A DNA stretch of 64,000 bases from positions 62,001 through 126,000 of the forward strand of contig NZ_CABFMN010000117.1 in assembly GCF_901875635.1 (NCBI RefSeq), given 5' to 3'. Both the position numbers and the translations under genes were made by a program. The notes below the pieces were generated by a model. That model did no database searches and was not told where the DNA came from. It saw only the letters and a list, made by a program, of their open reading frames with translations. The first letter of the stretch is position 1. The number at the start of each line of letters is the position of its first letter. Source of the DNA: Xylophilus ampelinus. Lineage in GTDB: Bacteria; Pseudomonadota; Gammaproteobacteria; Burkholderiales; Burkholderiaceae_C. This document shows positions 7,786-15,808 of the stretch, piece by piece.

Positions 7786-9488
7786 ACACGTTCGTCAACG
7801 AGCTGTTCTCGCTGCTCGACCAGTTGCTCGACCACACGATGCCGCACCTGATCGCGGTGCCGATCCTCGTGCCCATGCTCACGGCCGCGCTGATGCTGCT
7901 GATGGGCGAGCAGCGGCGCCGCGCCAAGTCCTTCCTGTCGGTGGTCTCGGGCCTCGTCGGCCTGGTGGCGGCGCTGGCGCTGCTGCGCTGGGTCAATGCG
8001 CCCGACACCGGCGGCGGTCCGGGTTCGATCGGTGTCTACCTGCCGGGCAACTGGCCAGCGCCCTTCGGCATCGTGCTGGTGGCCGACCGGCTGTCGACCC
8101 TGATGGTGGCGCTGACGGGCGTGGTGGCCTTCGCGGCCTCGATCTACTCCACCTCGCGCTGGGACCGCGCGGGCGTGCATTTCCACCCGTTGCTGCAACT
8201 GCAGCTCATGGGCCTGAACGGCGCCTTCCTCACCGGCGACCTGTTCAACCTCTTCGTGTTCTTCGAGGTGATGCTGGCAGCCTCGTACGGGCTGCTGCTG
8301 CACGGCTCGGGCCAGCTGCGCGTGCGCGCCGGGCTGCACTACATCGCGATCAACCTCGCGGCCTCGTCGCTCTTCCTCATCGGCGCAGCCATGCTCTACG
8401 GCGTCACGGGCACGCTGAACTTCGCCGACCTGGGCGCGCGCATCGCCGAGGTCGCGCCGGCCGACCGCGGCCTGCTGCACGCCGCCGCGGCCATCCTCGC
8501 CACCGCCTTCTTCGCCAAGGCCGGCGCCTGGCCGCTCAACTTCTGGCTGGTGCCGGCCTACAGCGCCGCGGTGTCGCCGGTGGGCGCGGTGTTCGCGCTG
8601 CTGACCAAGCTGGGCGTCTACACGCTGCTGCGCACCTGGACGCTGTTCTTCGGCACCGATGCAGGCGCTTCGGCCCAGTTCGGCCAGGTGGCCCTGCTGG
8701 GGCTGGGCATGGCCACGCTGGCGGTGGGCGCGATCGGCATCGTCGGGACGCAGCGGCTGTCCAACCTGGCGGGCTATTGCGTGCTGGTCTCGGCCGGCAC
8801 CCTGATCGCGGCGGTGGGTCTGGGGCAGTCGGCCGTGTGGGCCGGCGCGCTGTACTACCTGCTGAGTTCCACGCTCGCGGCCAGCGCCCTGTTCCTGCTC
8901 ATCGACATGATCGAGCGCTGGCGCAACGCGGGGCAGAGCATCGCGCCGCACGAGTCGGCCGGCAATGCGCCGTTCCTGTCGGAGGACCTGCAGTCCTTCG
9001 ACGACGTCAACCTCGACGACGAGGCGCAGGCGCTGTACGGCCGCGCCATCCCGGCCGGCGTGGCCTTCCTGGGCCTGAGTTTCGTGGGCTGCACCCTGCT
9101 CATGGCGGGGCTGCCGCCGCTGTCGGGGTTCGTCGGCAAGTTCGCGATGCTGTCGGGGCTGCTCGAGCACCGGCCGACGTCCAGCGGCTGGCTGTTCCTG
9201 GGGCTGCTGCTGGCCTCGGGCTTCCTCACCCTGGTGGCGCTCAGCCGCAGCGGCATCCGCCACTTCTGGACGCAGACGCAGGCCAGCGTGCCCGCGCTGC
9301 GCGCGCTGGAGGTGCTGCCGGTGGCCGTGCTGCTGGCCGCTTGCGTCGCACTGACCGTCGGCGCCGGGCCGGTGATGATGCATGCGCAGGCCACCGCCGA
9401 GGGCCTCGCGCATCCCGCCGACTACCGCACGGCCGTGATGGCGGCACGCCAGCGCCCCGGTCCGACCCAGAAGGCGGGAGGCGAGTGA
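7782..9488 (+). CDS. mrpD: Na+/H+ antiporter subunit D (MrpD/PhaD)
   Basis: This 568-residue membrane protein is NuoM/N-like and belongs to the proton-conducting subunits. It has the FEVMLAASYGLLLHG segment with the conserved membrane glutamate, and AKAGAWPLNFWLVPAYSAAVSPVGAVFALLTKLGVY with the pathway lysines. A hydrophilic insertion of about 50 residues between late helices (around SAGNAPFLSEDLQSFDDVNLDDEA) makes it somewhat longer than the Bacillus protein; this is common in Proteobacteria. Its start overlaps mrpC by 4 bp and mrpE starts 1 bp after its stop. Confidence 0.92.
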   Translation: MNTFVNELFSLLDQLLDHTMPHLIAVPILVPMLTAALMLLMGEQRRRAKSFLSVVSGLVGLVAALALLRWVNAPDTGGGPGSIGVYLPGNWPAPFGIVLVADRLSTLMVALTGVVAFAASIYSTSRWDRAGVHFHPLLQLQLMGLNGAFLTGDLFNLFVFFEVMLAASYGLLLHGSGQLRVRAGLHYIAINLAASSLFLIGAAMLYGVTGTLNFADLGARIAEVAPADRGLLHAAAAILATAFFAKAGAWPLNFWLVPAYSAAVSPVGAVFALLTKLGVYTLLRTWTLFFGTDAGASAQFGQVALLGLGMATLAVGAIGIVGTQRLSNLAGYCVLVSAGTLIAAVGLGQSAVWAGALYYLLSSTLAASALFLLIDMIERWRNAGQSIAPHESAGNAPFLSEDLQSFDDVNLDDEAQALYGRAIPAGVAFLGLSFVGCTLLMAGLPPLSGFVGKFAMLSGLLEHRPTSSGWLFLGLLLASGFLTLVALSRSGIRHFWTQTQASVPALRALEVLPVAVLLAACVALTVGAGPVMMHAQATAEGLAHPADYRTAVMAARQRPGPTQKAGGE

Positions 9489-9489
9489 G

Positions 9490-9987
9490 ATGTTCCGCGC
9501 CCTGATCCCTTCCCCGCCGCTGTCGATCGCGCTGCTCGTGGTCTGGCTGGTGCTGAACCAGTCGGTGCATCCCGCCACGGTGCTGTTCGGCGTGCTGCTG
9601 GCCATCGTGGTGCCGCTGATCACCAAGGGGCTGCGCCCGGCGACGGTGCGCATGCGCCATCCGCGCACGGCGCTGCGGCTGTTGGGCATCGCACTGCACG
9701 ATCTGGTGGCCTCGGCACTCACCGTCGCACATCGGCTCCTTTTTCGCCGCACGGCCGAATTGCGTCCTGCGTTCGTCCAGGTGCCGCTGCGCATGCGTGA
9801 CCCCAACGGGCTGGCCGTGCTGTCGATGATGCTGACCCTGGCGCCCGGCACCGCCTGGGGCGAACTCGCGCTCGACGGCTCCGTGCTGCTGATCCACGTG
9901 TTCGACCTGGCCGACGAGGCGGCATTCATTGCCATGGTGCAGCAGCGCTACGAGAAGCCCCTGATGGAGATCTTCGAATCATCATGA
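9490..9987 (+). CDS. mrpE: Na+/H+ antiporter subunit E (MrpE/PhaE)
   Basis: This 165-residue membrane protein matches MrpE in size and pattern: hydrophobic helices at the N-terminus (LSIALLVVWLVLNQSV), a positively charged middle, and the conserved LSMMLTLAPGTAWGEL stretch followed by the soluble C-terminal domain. MrpE is needed for assembly and full activity of the antiporter complex. It overlaps the mrpF start by 4 bp. Confidence 0.9.
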   Translation: MFRALIPSPPLSIALLVVWLVLNQSVHPATVLFGVLLAIVVPLITKGLRPATVRMRHPRTALRLLGIALHDLVASALTVAHRLLFRRTAELRPAFVQVPLRMRDPNGLAVLSMMLTLAPGTAWGELALDGSVLLIHVFDLADEAAFIAMVQQRYEKPLMEIFESS

Positions 9988-10262
9988 CGCCCGTGCTCTT
10001 CTGGGCCCTCAAGGGCGCCCTGTTCCTCCTCGCCGTCGCCATGCTGTGCGCGCTCGCGCGCCTGCTGCTCGGCCCTTCGGCCCAGGACCGCGTGATGGCG
10101 CTGGATTGCCTCTACATCAACGGCATGCTCATGGTGCTGGTGCTGGGCATCGTGTATGCCAGCAGCGTGTACTTCGAGCCCGCGATGCTGATCGCGCTGT
10201 TCGGCTTCGTCGGCACCTCGGCGCTGGCCAAGTTCCTGTTGCGTGGCGAGGTGATCGAATGA
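9984..10262 (+). CDS. mrpF: Na+/H+ antiporter subunit F (MrpF/PhaF)
   Basis: This 92-residue, three-helix membrane protein has the MrpF signature LLLGPSAQDRVMALDCLYINGM after helix 1 and a short hydrophilic end. MrpF and MrpG form the small-subunit part of the complex. It is coupled to mrpE by a 4 bp overlap; mrpG begins 22 bp downstream. Confidence 0.9.
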   Translation: MTPVLFWALKGALFLLAVAMLCALARLLLGPSAQDRVMALDCLYINGMLMVLVLGIVYASSVYFEPAMLIALFGFVGTSALAKFLLRGEVIE

Positions 10263-10284
10263 CGGCGGGCAGCGGAGGCGGCCG

Positions 10285-10683
10285 ATGAGCGGCGCGTCGA
10301 TGCCCTGGTGGGCCGAGTGGCTCACCGCGCTGCTGGTGCTGGTCGGCGCGGCCTTCGCGGCGATCGGCTCCTTCGGCCTGGTGCGCCTGCCCACCTTCTT
10401 TCATCGCATCCATGCGCCGACGCTCGGTGCCACGCTGGGCGTGTGGGCGATCTCGCTGGCGACGATCGTGTACTTCTCGGTGCAGGGCTTCCAGCTCTTC
10501 CTGCACGCGGTGCTGATCGCGTTCTTCGTCTCGCTCACGGCGCCGGTCACCACCATCTTCCTGATGCGCGCGGCGTTGTTCCGCGAGCGACAGAAAGGGG
10601 GCGACGTGCCGCCGCCGGCCCACGGCCCGCACCGCCCGCCGCAGGCGGCCGACGACGACGCCGAAGTGCTATCGAATCGATAG
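10285..10683 (+). CDS. mrpG: Na+/H+ antiporter subunit G (MrpG/PhaG)
   Basis: This 132-residue protein has three membrane helices with the MrpG motif GSFGLVRLPTFFHRIHAPTLGATLG and ends in a hydrophilic proline/histidine-rich tail. The last residues (VLSNR) and the stop codon are written inside a palindromic repeat element that begins at 10668, so the natural C-terminus may have been altered when the repeat arrived. It is the last gene of the Mrp operon. Confidence 0.9.
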   Translation: MSGASMPWWAEWLTALLVLVGAAFAAIGSFGLVRLPTFFHRIHAPTLGATLGVWAISLATIVYFSVQGFQLFLHAVLIAFFVSLTAPVTTIFLMRAALFRERQKGGDVPPPAHGPHRPPQAADDDAEVLSNR

Positions 10684-10732
10684 CTGGCGGCGCCCGTCCA
10701 GCGGGCGCCGCAGCCACTTTTCCTTCAAATTT
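10668..10732 (+). repeat. Palindromic REP-like element, copy 2, overlapping the mrpG stop
   Basis: Contains GCTATCGAATCGATAGCT followed by the hairpin GCGCCCG-TCCA-GCGGGCGC and the tail GCAGCCACTTTTCCTTCAAA. The TAG of the palindrome is the mrpG stop codon. The second hairpin plus T-rich tail could serve as the operon terminator. Confidence 0.85.
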
Positions 10733-10861
10733 TCAGGGCCGGGCAAACGGTTGAATTGCCTCGACCCCCAGCCCCCTACCCGGCGGTAGGTACCTTTGCC
10801 TTATGTTGCAGTGCAGCGTGTAGTTCGTTAACGTCTTGTAACTTCTACGCCTGACCCTGCC

Positions 10862-11878
10862 ATGATCGACAAACGCCGCCTGCTTCAATCCGCTGCTGCC
10901 GCCACGGCGGCCCTGTGCCTGCCCGCGTGGGCGCAGGACACGGCCCGCGCCACCTCCCGTGCGGCGGCAGGCGGCACCGTCTGGCCGACCAAGCCGCTGC
11001 GCATCCTGGTGGGATTTCCCACGGGTTCGTCGCCCGACCTCGCGGCGCGCGCCATCGCCGAGCCGCTGGCCAAGCTGCTGGGCCATCCCGTGGCAGTGGA
11101 AAACAAGCCCGGCGCCAGCGGCAACACCGCCGCCGACCTGGTGGCCAAGTCGCGCGACGACCACACCATCGGTGCGCTCATCAACGGCAACCTCACCATC
11201 GCGCGGCTGCTCAACAGCAGCACGCCCTTCGACCCCGAGAAGGATTTCGCGCCCGTGGGCCTGATCGGCACCGCGCCGCTGGTGCTCACGGTGTCGGACC
11301 AGGCGGTGGGCAGCACGCCCGCCGAACTGCTGCTGTGGGCCCGCAACTTGGGCGCCGAGGCGAAATACGGCACGCCCGGCAACGGCACCGTCGGCCACCT
11401 GGGCATGGAGCTGCTGAAGATGCGCACCAGCATCCGCGCCACGCACGTGCCCTTCAACGGCAACCCGCAGGTGATCGCGGCGATGCTGAAGAACGAGGTG
11501 CAGATCGCCCTGCTGCCGCCGGCCCTGGCGATGGCGCAGGTCAAGGCCGGCAAGCTCAAGGCCATCGGCGTCACCTCGCCCGACCGCAGCCCGCTCGTGA
11601 ACGAGCTGCCCACGCTGCGCGAGGCCGATGTGCGCGGCGCCGACCTGGAGATCTGGACCGCGCTGGCGGCCCCGTCCACGATGCCCGATGCCGCGGTGGA
11701 CAAGCTCAACGCCGCCCTGGACCAGGTGCTGCGCGCACCCGACGTGGGCCAGGCCCTGCTCAAAGCCGGCTGGCAGGCGCGCGCCGGCTCGGCCGCGGCG
11801 CTGGCCAAGCGCATGCGCAGCGACACCACCACGCTGGGCGGCGTGATCCTGATGCGGGGGATCAAGGAGGCGGCCTGA
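10862..11878 (+). CDS. Tripartite tricarboxylate transporter substrate-binding protein (Bug/TctC family)
   Basis: This 338-residue secreted protein has a twin-arginine-like start (DKRRLLQSAAAATAALCLPAWAQ) and the Bug-family core: WPTKPLRILVGFPTGSSPDLAARAIAEPL, then VENKPGASGNTAADLVAKS, which form the pyroglutamate-like ligand-binding loops. Bug proteins bind small carboxylates or aromatics in the periplasm. No tctA/tctB membrane genes are nearby, so this is one of the orphan Bug proteins that are abundant in Burkholderiales. It stands alone, with a palindromic repeat just behind it. Confidence 0.88.
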   Translation: MIDKRRLLQSAAAATAALCLPAWAQDTARATSRAAAGGTVWPTKPLRILVGFPTGSSPDLAARAIAEPLAKLLGHPVAVENKPGASGNTAADLVAKSRDDHTIGALINGNLTIARLLNSSTPFDPEKDFAPVGLIGTAPLVLTVSDQAVGSTPAELLLWARNLGAEAKYGTPGNGTVGHLGMELLKMRTSIRATHVPFNGNPQVIAAMLKNEVQIALLPPALAMAQVKAGKLKAIGVTSPDRSPLVNELPTLREADVRGADLEIWTALAAPSTMPDAAVDKLNAALDQVLRAPDVGQALLKAGWQARAGSAAALAKRMRSDTTTLGGVILMRGIKEAA

Positions 11879-11902
11879 TGCCGGATGGCGTTCAGCGCCA
11901 TG

Positions 11903-11993
11903 GAACCGTTCACACTGAGCTTGGCCTGTCCTGAGCGTGTCGAAGGATCGAAGCGCCGGGCGAGGCCTTCGACAAGCTCAGCCCGAACGGTTC
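11903..11993. repeat. Imperfect long palindrome of the TTCGACAAGCTCAG family
   Basis: Outer arms GAACCGTTC (11903) and GAACGGTTC (11985), with inner arms CTGAGCGTGTCGAAGG and CCTTCGACAAGCTCAG. It sits between two convergent genes and could fold as a large hairpin, possibly terminating both. The half-site resembles a dispersed repeat widely seen in Burkholderiales genomes; that comparison is from memory. Confidence 0.7.
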
Positions 11994-12017
11994 TTGTTCA
12001 TCTGACGCGATCCGATT

Positions 12018-13031
12018 TCACTCGGCTGTCTGCAACTGCCGGTCCTTGGCAGCGGCCACGTCCATCTCACGCGGCAGGCGCACCGCGTTCTTCACCGCCA
12101 GGATCTCGGCCATGACGCTCACCGCGATCTCGGGCGGCGTCTTGCTGCCGATGTAGATGCCGATCGGGCCGCGCAACCGGGCCAGCGAGGCCTCGGTCTG
12201 GTCGAAGTGCTCGATCATCCGTTCGCGCCGCGCCTGCGCGTTGCGCCGCGAGCCGATCGCGCCGACATAGAAGGCCGGTGTCTGCAAGGCCTCCAGCAAG
12301 GCCAGGTCGTCCAGCTTGGGATCGTGGGTGAGTGCCACCACGCAGCTGCGGCTGTCGGGCCGGAAGGCGATCACCGCATCGTCCGGCATCTCGGTGCTCA
12401 GCGCCACGCCCGGCACCTGCCAGCTGCCGCGGTACTCCGCGCGCGGGTCGCACAGCGTGACGGCAAAGCCGCTGAAGCTGGCCATGGTCGCGAGGTACTC
12501 GGCCAGCTGGCCGGCACCGATCAGCAGCATGCGGTACTCCGGGCCGAAGGTGTTGACCAGGTGGCGTTCGTCGATCGCCAGCTCGGCCGGCGCATGCGCG
12601 GGCGCCAGCGTCACGGCGCCGTCGGCCAGCGCCACGGTGCGCTGCATCAGCTGACCCGCCTCCAGGCGCTCGACCAGTTCGGCCAGCGACGCGGCGTCGG
12701 GGTCGAATTCCAGCAGCAGCTCCAGCGTGCCGCCGCAGGGCAGCCCGAAGCGATGGGCCTCGTCGGCGGTGATGCCGTACTTGACCTGGGCCGGGGCGCC
12801 GCTCGGCATCTCCGACGCGCCGACGCGGCTGTGGCGTGCGATCAGGTCGTCCTCGATGCAGCCGCCGGAGACCGAGCCGACGACGGCGCCATCTTCGGCC
12901 AGCGCGAGGATGGAGCCGATCGGCCGTGGCGACGAACCCCAGGTGCGCACGACGGTCGCGAGCAATGCGCGCCGCCCCGCCTGGCGCCAGTCGCGCAACT
13001 GGCGCAGCACCATGACGTCGAGGTTCTCCAT
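12018..13031 (-). CDS. XdhC/CoxI family molybdenum-enzyme maturation factor
   Basis: This 337-residue protein has the two XdhC parts: an N-terminal XdhC/CoxI domain with the cysteine motifs SVSGGCIEDDL and GLPCGGTLELLLEF, and a C-terminal Rossmann-like domain (RMLLIGAGQLAEYLATMA). It ends with the conserved GAIGSRRNAQARRERM and PIGIYIGSKTPPEIAVSVMAEILAVKN. XdhC proteins bind molybdenum cofactor, promote its sulfuration and insert it into hydroxylases of the xanthine dehydrogenase/CO dehydrogenase family. It is the last gene of the cox operon, 5 bp after coxG. CoxI and the shorter CoxF are alternative family names; full length with both domains supports CoxI/XdhC. Confidence 0.88.
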   Translation of the reverse strand: MENLDVMVLRQLRDWRQAGRRALLATVVRTWGSSPRPIGSILALAEDGAVVGSVSGGCIEDDLIARHSRVGASEMPSGAPAQVKYGITADEAHRFGLPCGGTLELLLEFDPDAASLAELVERLEAGQLMQRTVALADGAVTLAPAHAPAELAIDERHLVNTFGPEYRMLLIGAGQLAEYLATMASFSGFAVTLCDPRAEYRGSWQVPGVALSTEMPDDAVIAFRPDSRSCVVALTHDPKLDDLALLEALQTPAFYVGAIGSRRNAQARRERMIEHFDQTEASLARLRGPIGIYIGSKTPPEIAVSVMAEILAVKNAVRLPREMDVAAAKDRQLQTAE

Positions 13032-13036
13032 GGCGT

Positions 13037-13612
13037 TCAGCCCTCTTGCGGGCCTTCGGTCTTGTCCTTCTTGCCGAAGCCGATCTTTTGCATGAATCCG
13101 GCCACAGCGCCCGTCTTCTCTGCGGGAGGCGCTACGCTTTCTGTAGCAACTTCGGCCGGCGGCGGGCCGTGGCGGCGCTGCATCTCGGCGTCGAAGCGCT
13201 TGAAGAAGTCGTCGGCCATCGACTTGGCGGCGCCGTCGATCAGGCGCTGGCCCAGCTGCGCGATCTTGCCGCCCACCTGCGCCTGCACCGTGTAGGCCAG
13301 CTCGCAGCCGGCGTCGTTGGGCGTGAGCGAGACGGCCGACGCGCCCTTGCCGAAGCCGGCCACGCCGCCCTGCCCCTCGAAGGCCAGCTTGTAGCTCGCG
13401 GGCGGCTGGATGTCGCTGAGCGTGACCTTGCCGTTGAACTTCGCCGACACCGGGCCGACCTTCACGGCCATGGTGACGGCGTACTGGTTCTCGCCGGTCG
13501 ATTCGAACTTGTCGCAGCCCGGCAGGCAGCCCTTGAGCGTCTGCGGGTCGTTGAGTGCCTCCCAGGCCTGTTCCTGGGTGACGCCGAGTTGGCGGGTGCC
13601 TTGCATGTCCAT
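13037..13612 (-). CDS. coxG: CoxG-like SRPBCC-domain protein
   Basis: This 191-residue protein belongs to the CoxG (carbon monoxide dehydrogenase subunit G) branch of the START/SRPBCC superfamily. The domain covers roughly residues 1-145, with GTRQLGVTQEQAWEALNDPQTLKGCLPGC at the start and the repeated DG/GG turns of the cavity. The C-terminal 45 residues are alanine/proline-rich and end with a basic-acidic stretch rather than a clear membrane helix. In Oligotropha, CoxG recruits CO dehydrogenase to the membrane. The start is backed by a GAAGGAAC ribosome site. It sits between coxE and the XdhC gene. Confidence 0.88.
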   Translation of the reverse strand: MDMQGTRQLGVTQEQAWEALNDPQTLKGCLPGCDKFESTGENQYAVTMAVKVGPVSAKFNGKVTLSDIQPPASYKLAFEGQGGVAGFGKGASAVSLTPNDAGCELAYTVQAQVGGKIAQLGQRLIDGAAKSMADDFFKRFDAEMQRRHGPPPAEVATESVAPPAEKTGAVAGFMQKIGFGKKDKTEGPQEG

Positions 13613-13638
13613 GGGATGTTCCTTCGTGGAGTGTGTCG

Positions 13639-14850
13639 TTATCGGTTGCGCAGCAGCGCGGCGATGCTGCGCGCCAGGTCTTCCAGGGCCTGCAGGTTGT
13701 GCACGGCCAGCATGGCATCGGCCGCGCGATGCAGCTCGTTCGCCCCGCGCGCCAGCGGCGCATAGCCGGAGAAGCGCAGCAGCGGGTTGAGCCACAGCAG
13801 GCGGCGGCTGTGCCGGCGCAGCCATTGCAGTTCGGCGCGCAGTACGTCCGGCTCGCCGGTGTCGAGGCCATCGCTGACCAGCAGCACCAGCGTGCGCCGG
13901 CCGATGAGGCGCCGCGCATGGGCGCGCCGCAGCTGGGCCAGCGACTCGCCCAGCCGCGTGCCGCCGGCGAAGTCGTCGATGGCCTGGCCGGCCTGCGCCA
14001 GCATCGCGTCGGTGTCGGCGATGCGGAAGGCCGGCGTGAGGTCGGTCAGGCCCGTGCCGAAGGCGAACACGTCGCGCCGGCCGCCCTGGCTGGCCAGCGT
14101 ACGGGTCGCCGCATGCAGGAAGGCCAGCAGCAGGCGCGCGTAGCGCTCCATCGAGCCCGACACGTCGACCAGCACCAGCAGCGGCAGCGGCTGCTCGCGC
14201 CGCACGAGGCGCGGCAGGCGCAGCATCTCGCCGCCGGTGCGCGCCGCTTCGTGCCACACGCCCGGCCAGTGCATGCGGGCCTGCGCGCCGCCGCGGCCCG
14301 CGACGCGCAGACGGCGGCTGGGCACGCGGGGCACCGGCAAGGGAATGTCGCGCGCCAGGCGCTCGACGAGGCGGTACTCTGCCGCACCGAGGGCGTTGAA
14401 GTCGGCATGCTGCAATTGCCGCCGGTCGCCGGCCGTCATGGCAGCGTCGAAGTCGACCTCGCGCTCGTTCTGCGGTGCCGCCTGCGGCGGCCGCGGCGCG
14501 GCCAAGGCCTCGCGCACCCGCGGGCGCCGCTTGACCGGCTCGGCGCGGCCTTCGGCCGTGGGGAGCATCTGCGCGAGCATCTTGTTGGCCAGTTCGGGAT
14601 CGCGGAACCAGGCATCGAACAGCTCGCGGAAGACGGCGCGGTCCTGTTCGCGGCTGACCATCACCGATTCCATGGCCGCCGCTAGGTCGTGCCGGCTGCC
14701 CACGCCCACGAGCTGCGCCGCCTCGGCCGCCAGCGCGATGCGCGAGGCATCGAGGCGCACGCCGGCGCGCCGCAGCGCCCGGCCGAAGCCGACGAGATTG
14801 CCCGCCAGCTTGCCGCGCCGGGCATCGCCGAGTTGCTGGACTCGCTCCAT
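13639..14850 (-). CDS. coxE: CoxE-like VWA-domain protein
   Basis: This 403-residue protein has a C-terminal von Willebrand type A domain with an intact metal site: LLVLVDVSGSMERYAR (DxSxS), a downstream threonine in FAGGTRLGES and an aspartate in LLVSDGLDTGEP. The N-terminal half is the charged CoxE-type region. CoxE partners with the AAA+ ATPase CoxD encoded immediately upstream, a MoxR-VWA pair that in the CO dehydrogenase system builds the copper-sulfur-molybdenum site. The presence of both proteins argues that the neighbouring hydroxylase needs active-site processing. Confidence 0.88.
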   Translation of the reverse strand: MERVQQLGDARRGKLAGNLVGFGRALRRAGVRLDASRIALAAEAAQLVGVGSRHDLAAAMESVMVSREQDRAVFRELFDAWFRDPELANKMLAQMLPTAEGRAEPVKRRPRVREALAAPRPPQAAPQNEREVDFDAAMTAGDRRQLQHADFNALGAAEYRLVERLARDIPLPVPRVPSRRLRVAGRGGAQARMHWPGVWHEAARTGGEMLRLPRLVRREQPLPLLVLVDVSGSMERYARLLLAFLHAATRTLASQGGRRDVFAFGTGLTDLTPAFRIADTDAMLAQAGQAIDDFAGGTRLGESLAQLRRAHARRLIGRRTLVLLVSDGLDTGEPDVLRAELQWLRRHSRRLLWLNPLLRFSGYAPLARGANELHRAADAMLAVHNLQALEDLARSIAALLRNR

Positions 14851-14872
14851 GGTCGAAAAAAAGAAAGGCCGA

Positions 14873-15799
14873 TCAGGCGTCGGCCGGCGCCAGCAGCTCG
14901 GTTGCGAGCTGGTGGTTCAACGCCGCCACGTCGTCGCGCTGCTTGAAGAGGATGCCGGCCGTGTCGACCACCACTTCGGGGTCGAGCTCCACGGTGTCCA
15001 TCGCGACCAGTGCGCGTGCCCATTCCACGCTTTCGGCGATGCCGGGGGCACGCTGGAAGGCGTCGGCGAAAGGCTGGCTTCGCAGGCGCTGCACGAAATC
15101 GGCCACCTGCACGGACAGCCGTTCGCCTGCACTGGGCACCTGCGCGCGCACGATGGCGAGTTCGCGCTCGCGCTCCGGGTAATCGAGCCAGTGGTAGAGG
15201 CAACGCCGCTTGACGGCATCGTTGAGCTCGCGCGTGCGATTGCTGGTGAGCAACGTGACCGGCGGCACCACCGCACGCACCGTGCCCAGCTCGGGAATGC
15301 TGACCTGGTACTCGCCCAGGTATTCGAGCAGGAAGGCTTCGAAGGGCTCGTCCGCGCGGTCCACCTCGTCGATCAGCAGCACCGCGCCGGGCGGCGGCGC
15401 CTGCAGGGCCTGCAGCAGCGGTCGGCGGATCAGGTAGTGCGGCTGGTAGACCTCGGCCTCCACGTCCTCGGCAGAACCCTTGGCCTCGGCGGCACGCATA
15501 TGCAGAAGCTGCGCCGCGTAGTTCCATTCGTACAGGGCCTCGCGCTGCTCCAGCCCGTCGTAGCACTGCAGGCGCAGCAGCTCGCGCGCCAGTGCTGCCG
15601 ACAGGGCCTTGGCGAGTTCGGTCTTGCCGACGCCCGGCTCGCCCTCCAGCAACAGTGGGCGCTGCAGCTTCAGGGCCAGGAACACCGCCGTCGCCAGCCG
15701 ACGGTCGGCCAGGTAGCCGACGGCCGCCAGCCTCTGCACCACGGCGTCGATCGAAGCAAAGGGTGTGGCGGGATCGGGCGTGGCGGCAGGTGCGGTCAT
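14873..15799 (-). CDS. coxD: CoxD-like MoxR family AAA+ ATPase
   Basis: This 308-residue AAA+ ATPase has Walker A GEPGVGKTELAK (about residue 55), Walker B AVLLIDEVDRAD and sensor 1 VTLLTSNRTREL. The layout is that of the MoxR family, and position in the operon identifies it as CoxD, the chaperone-like ATPase used to assemble the active site of CO dehydrogenase. It lies 22 bp upstream of coxE and 9 bp downstream of coxM in the transcription direction, so all three are on one transcript. Confidence 0.9.
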   Translation of the reverse strand: MTAPAATPDPATPFASIDAVVQRLAAVGYLADRRLATAVFLALKLQRPLLLEGEPGVGKTELAKALSAALARELLRLQCYDGLEQREALYEWNYAAQLLHMRAAEAKGSAEDVEAEVYQPHYLIRRPLLQALQAPPPGAVLLIDEVDRADEPFEAFLLEYLGEYQVSIPELGTVRAVVPPVTLLTSNRTRELNDAVKRRCLYHWLDYPERERELAIVRAQVPSAGERLSVQVADFVQRLRSQPFADAFQRAPGIAESVEWARALVAMDTVELDPEVVVDTAGILFKQRDDVAALNHQLATELLAPADA

Positions 15800-15808
15800 C
15801 GGCTCAGC

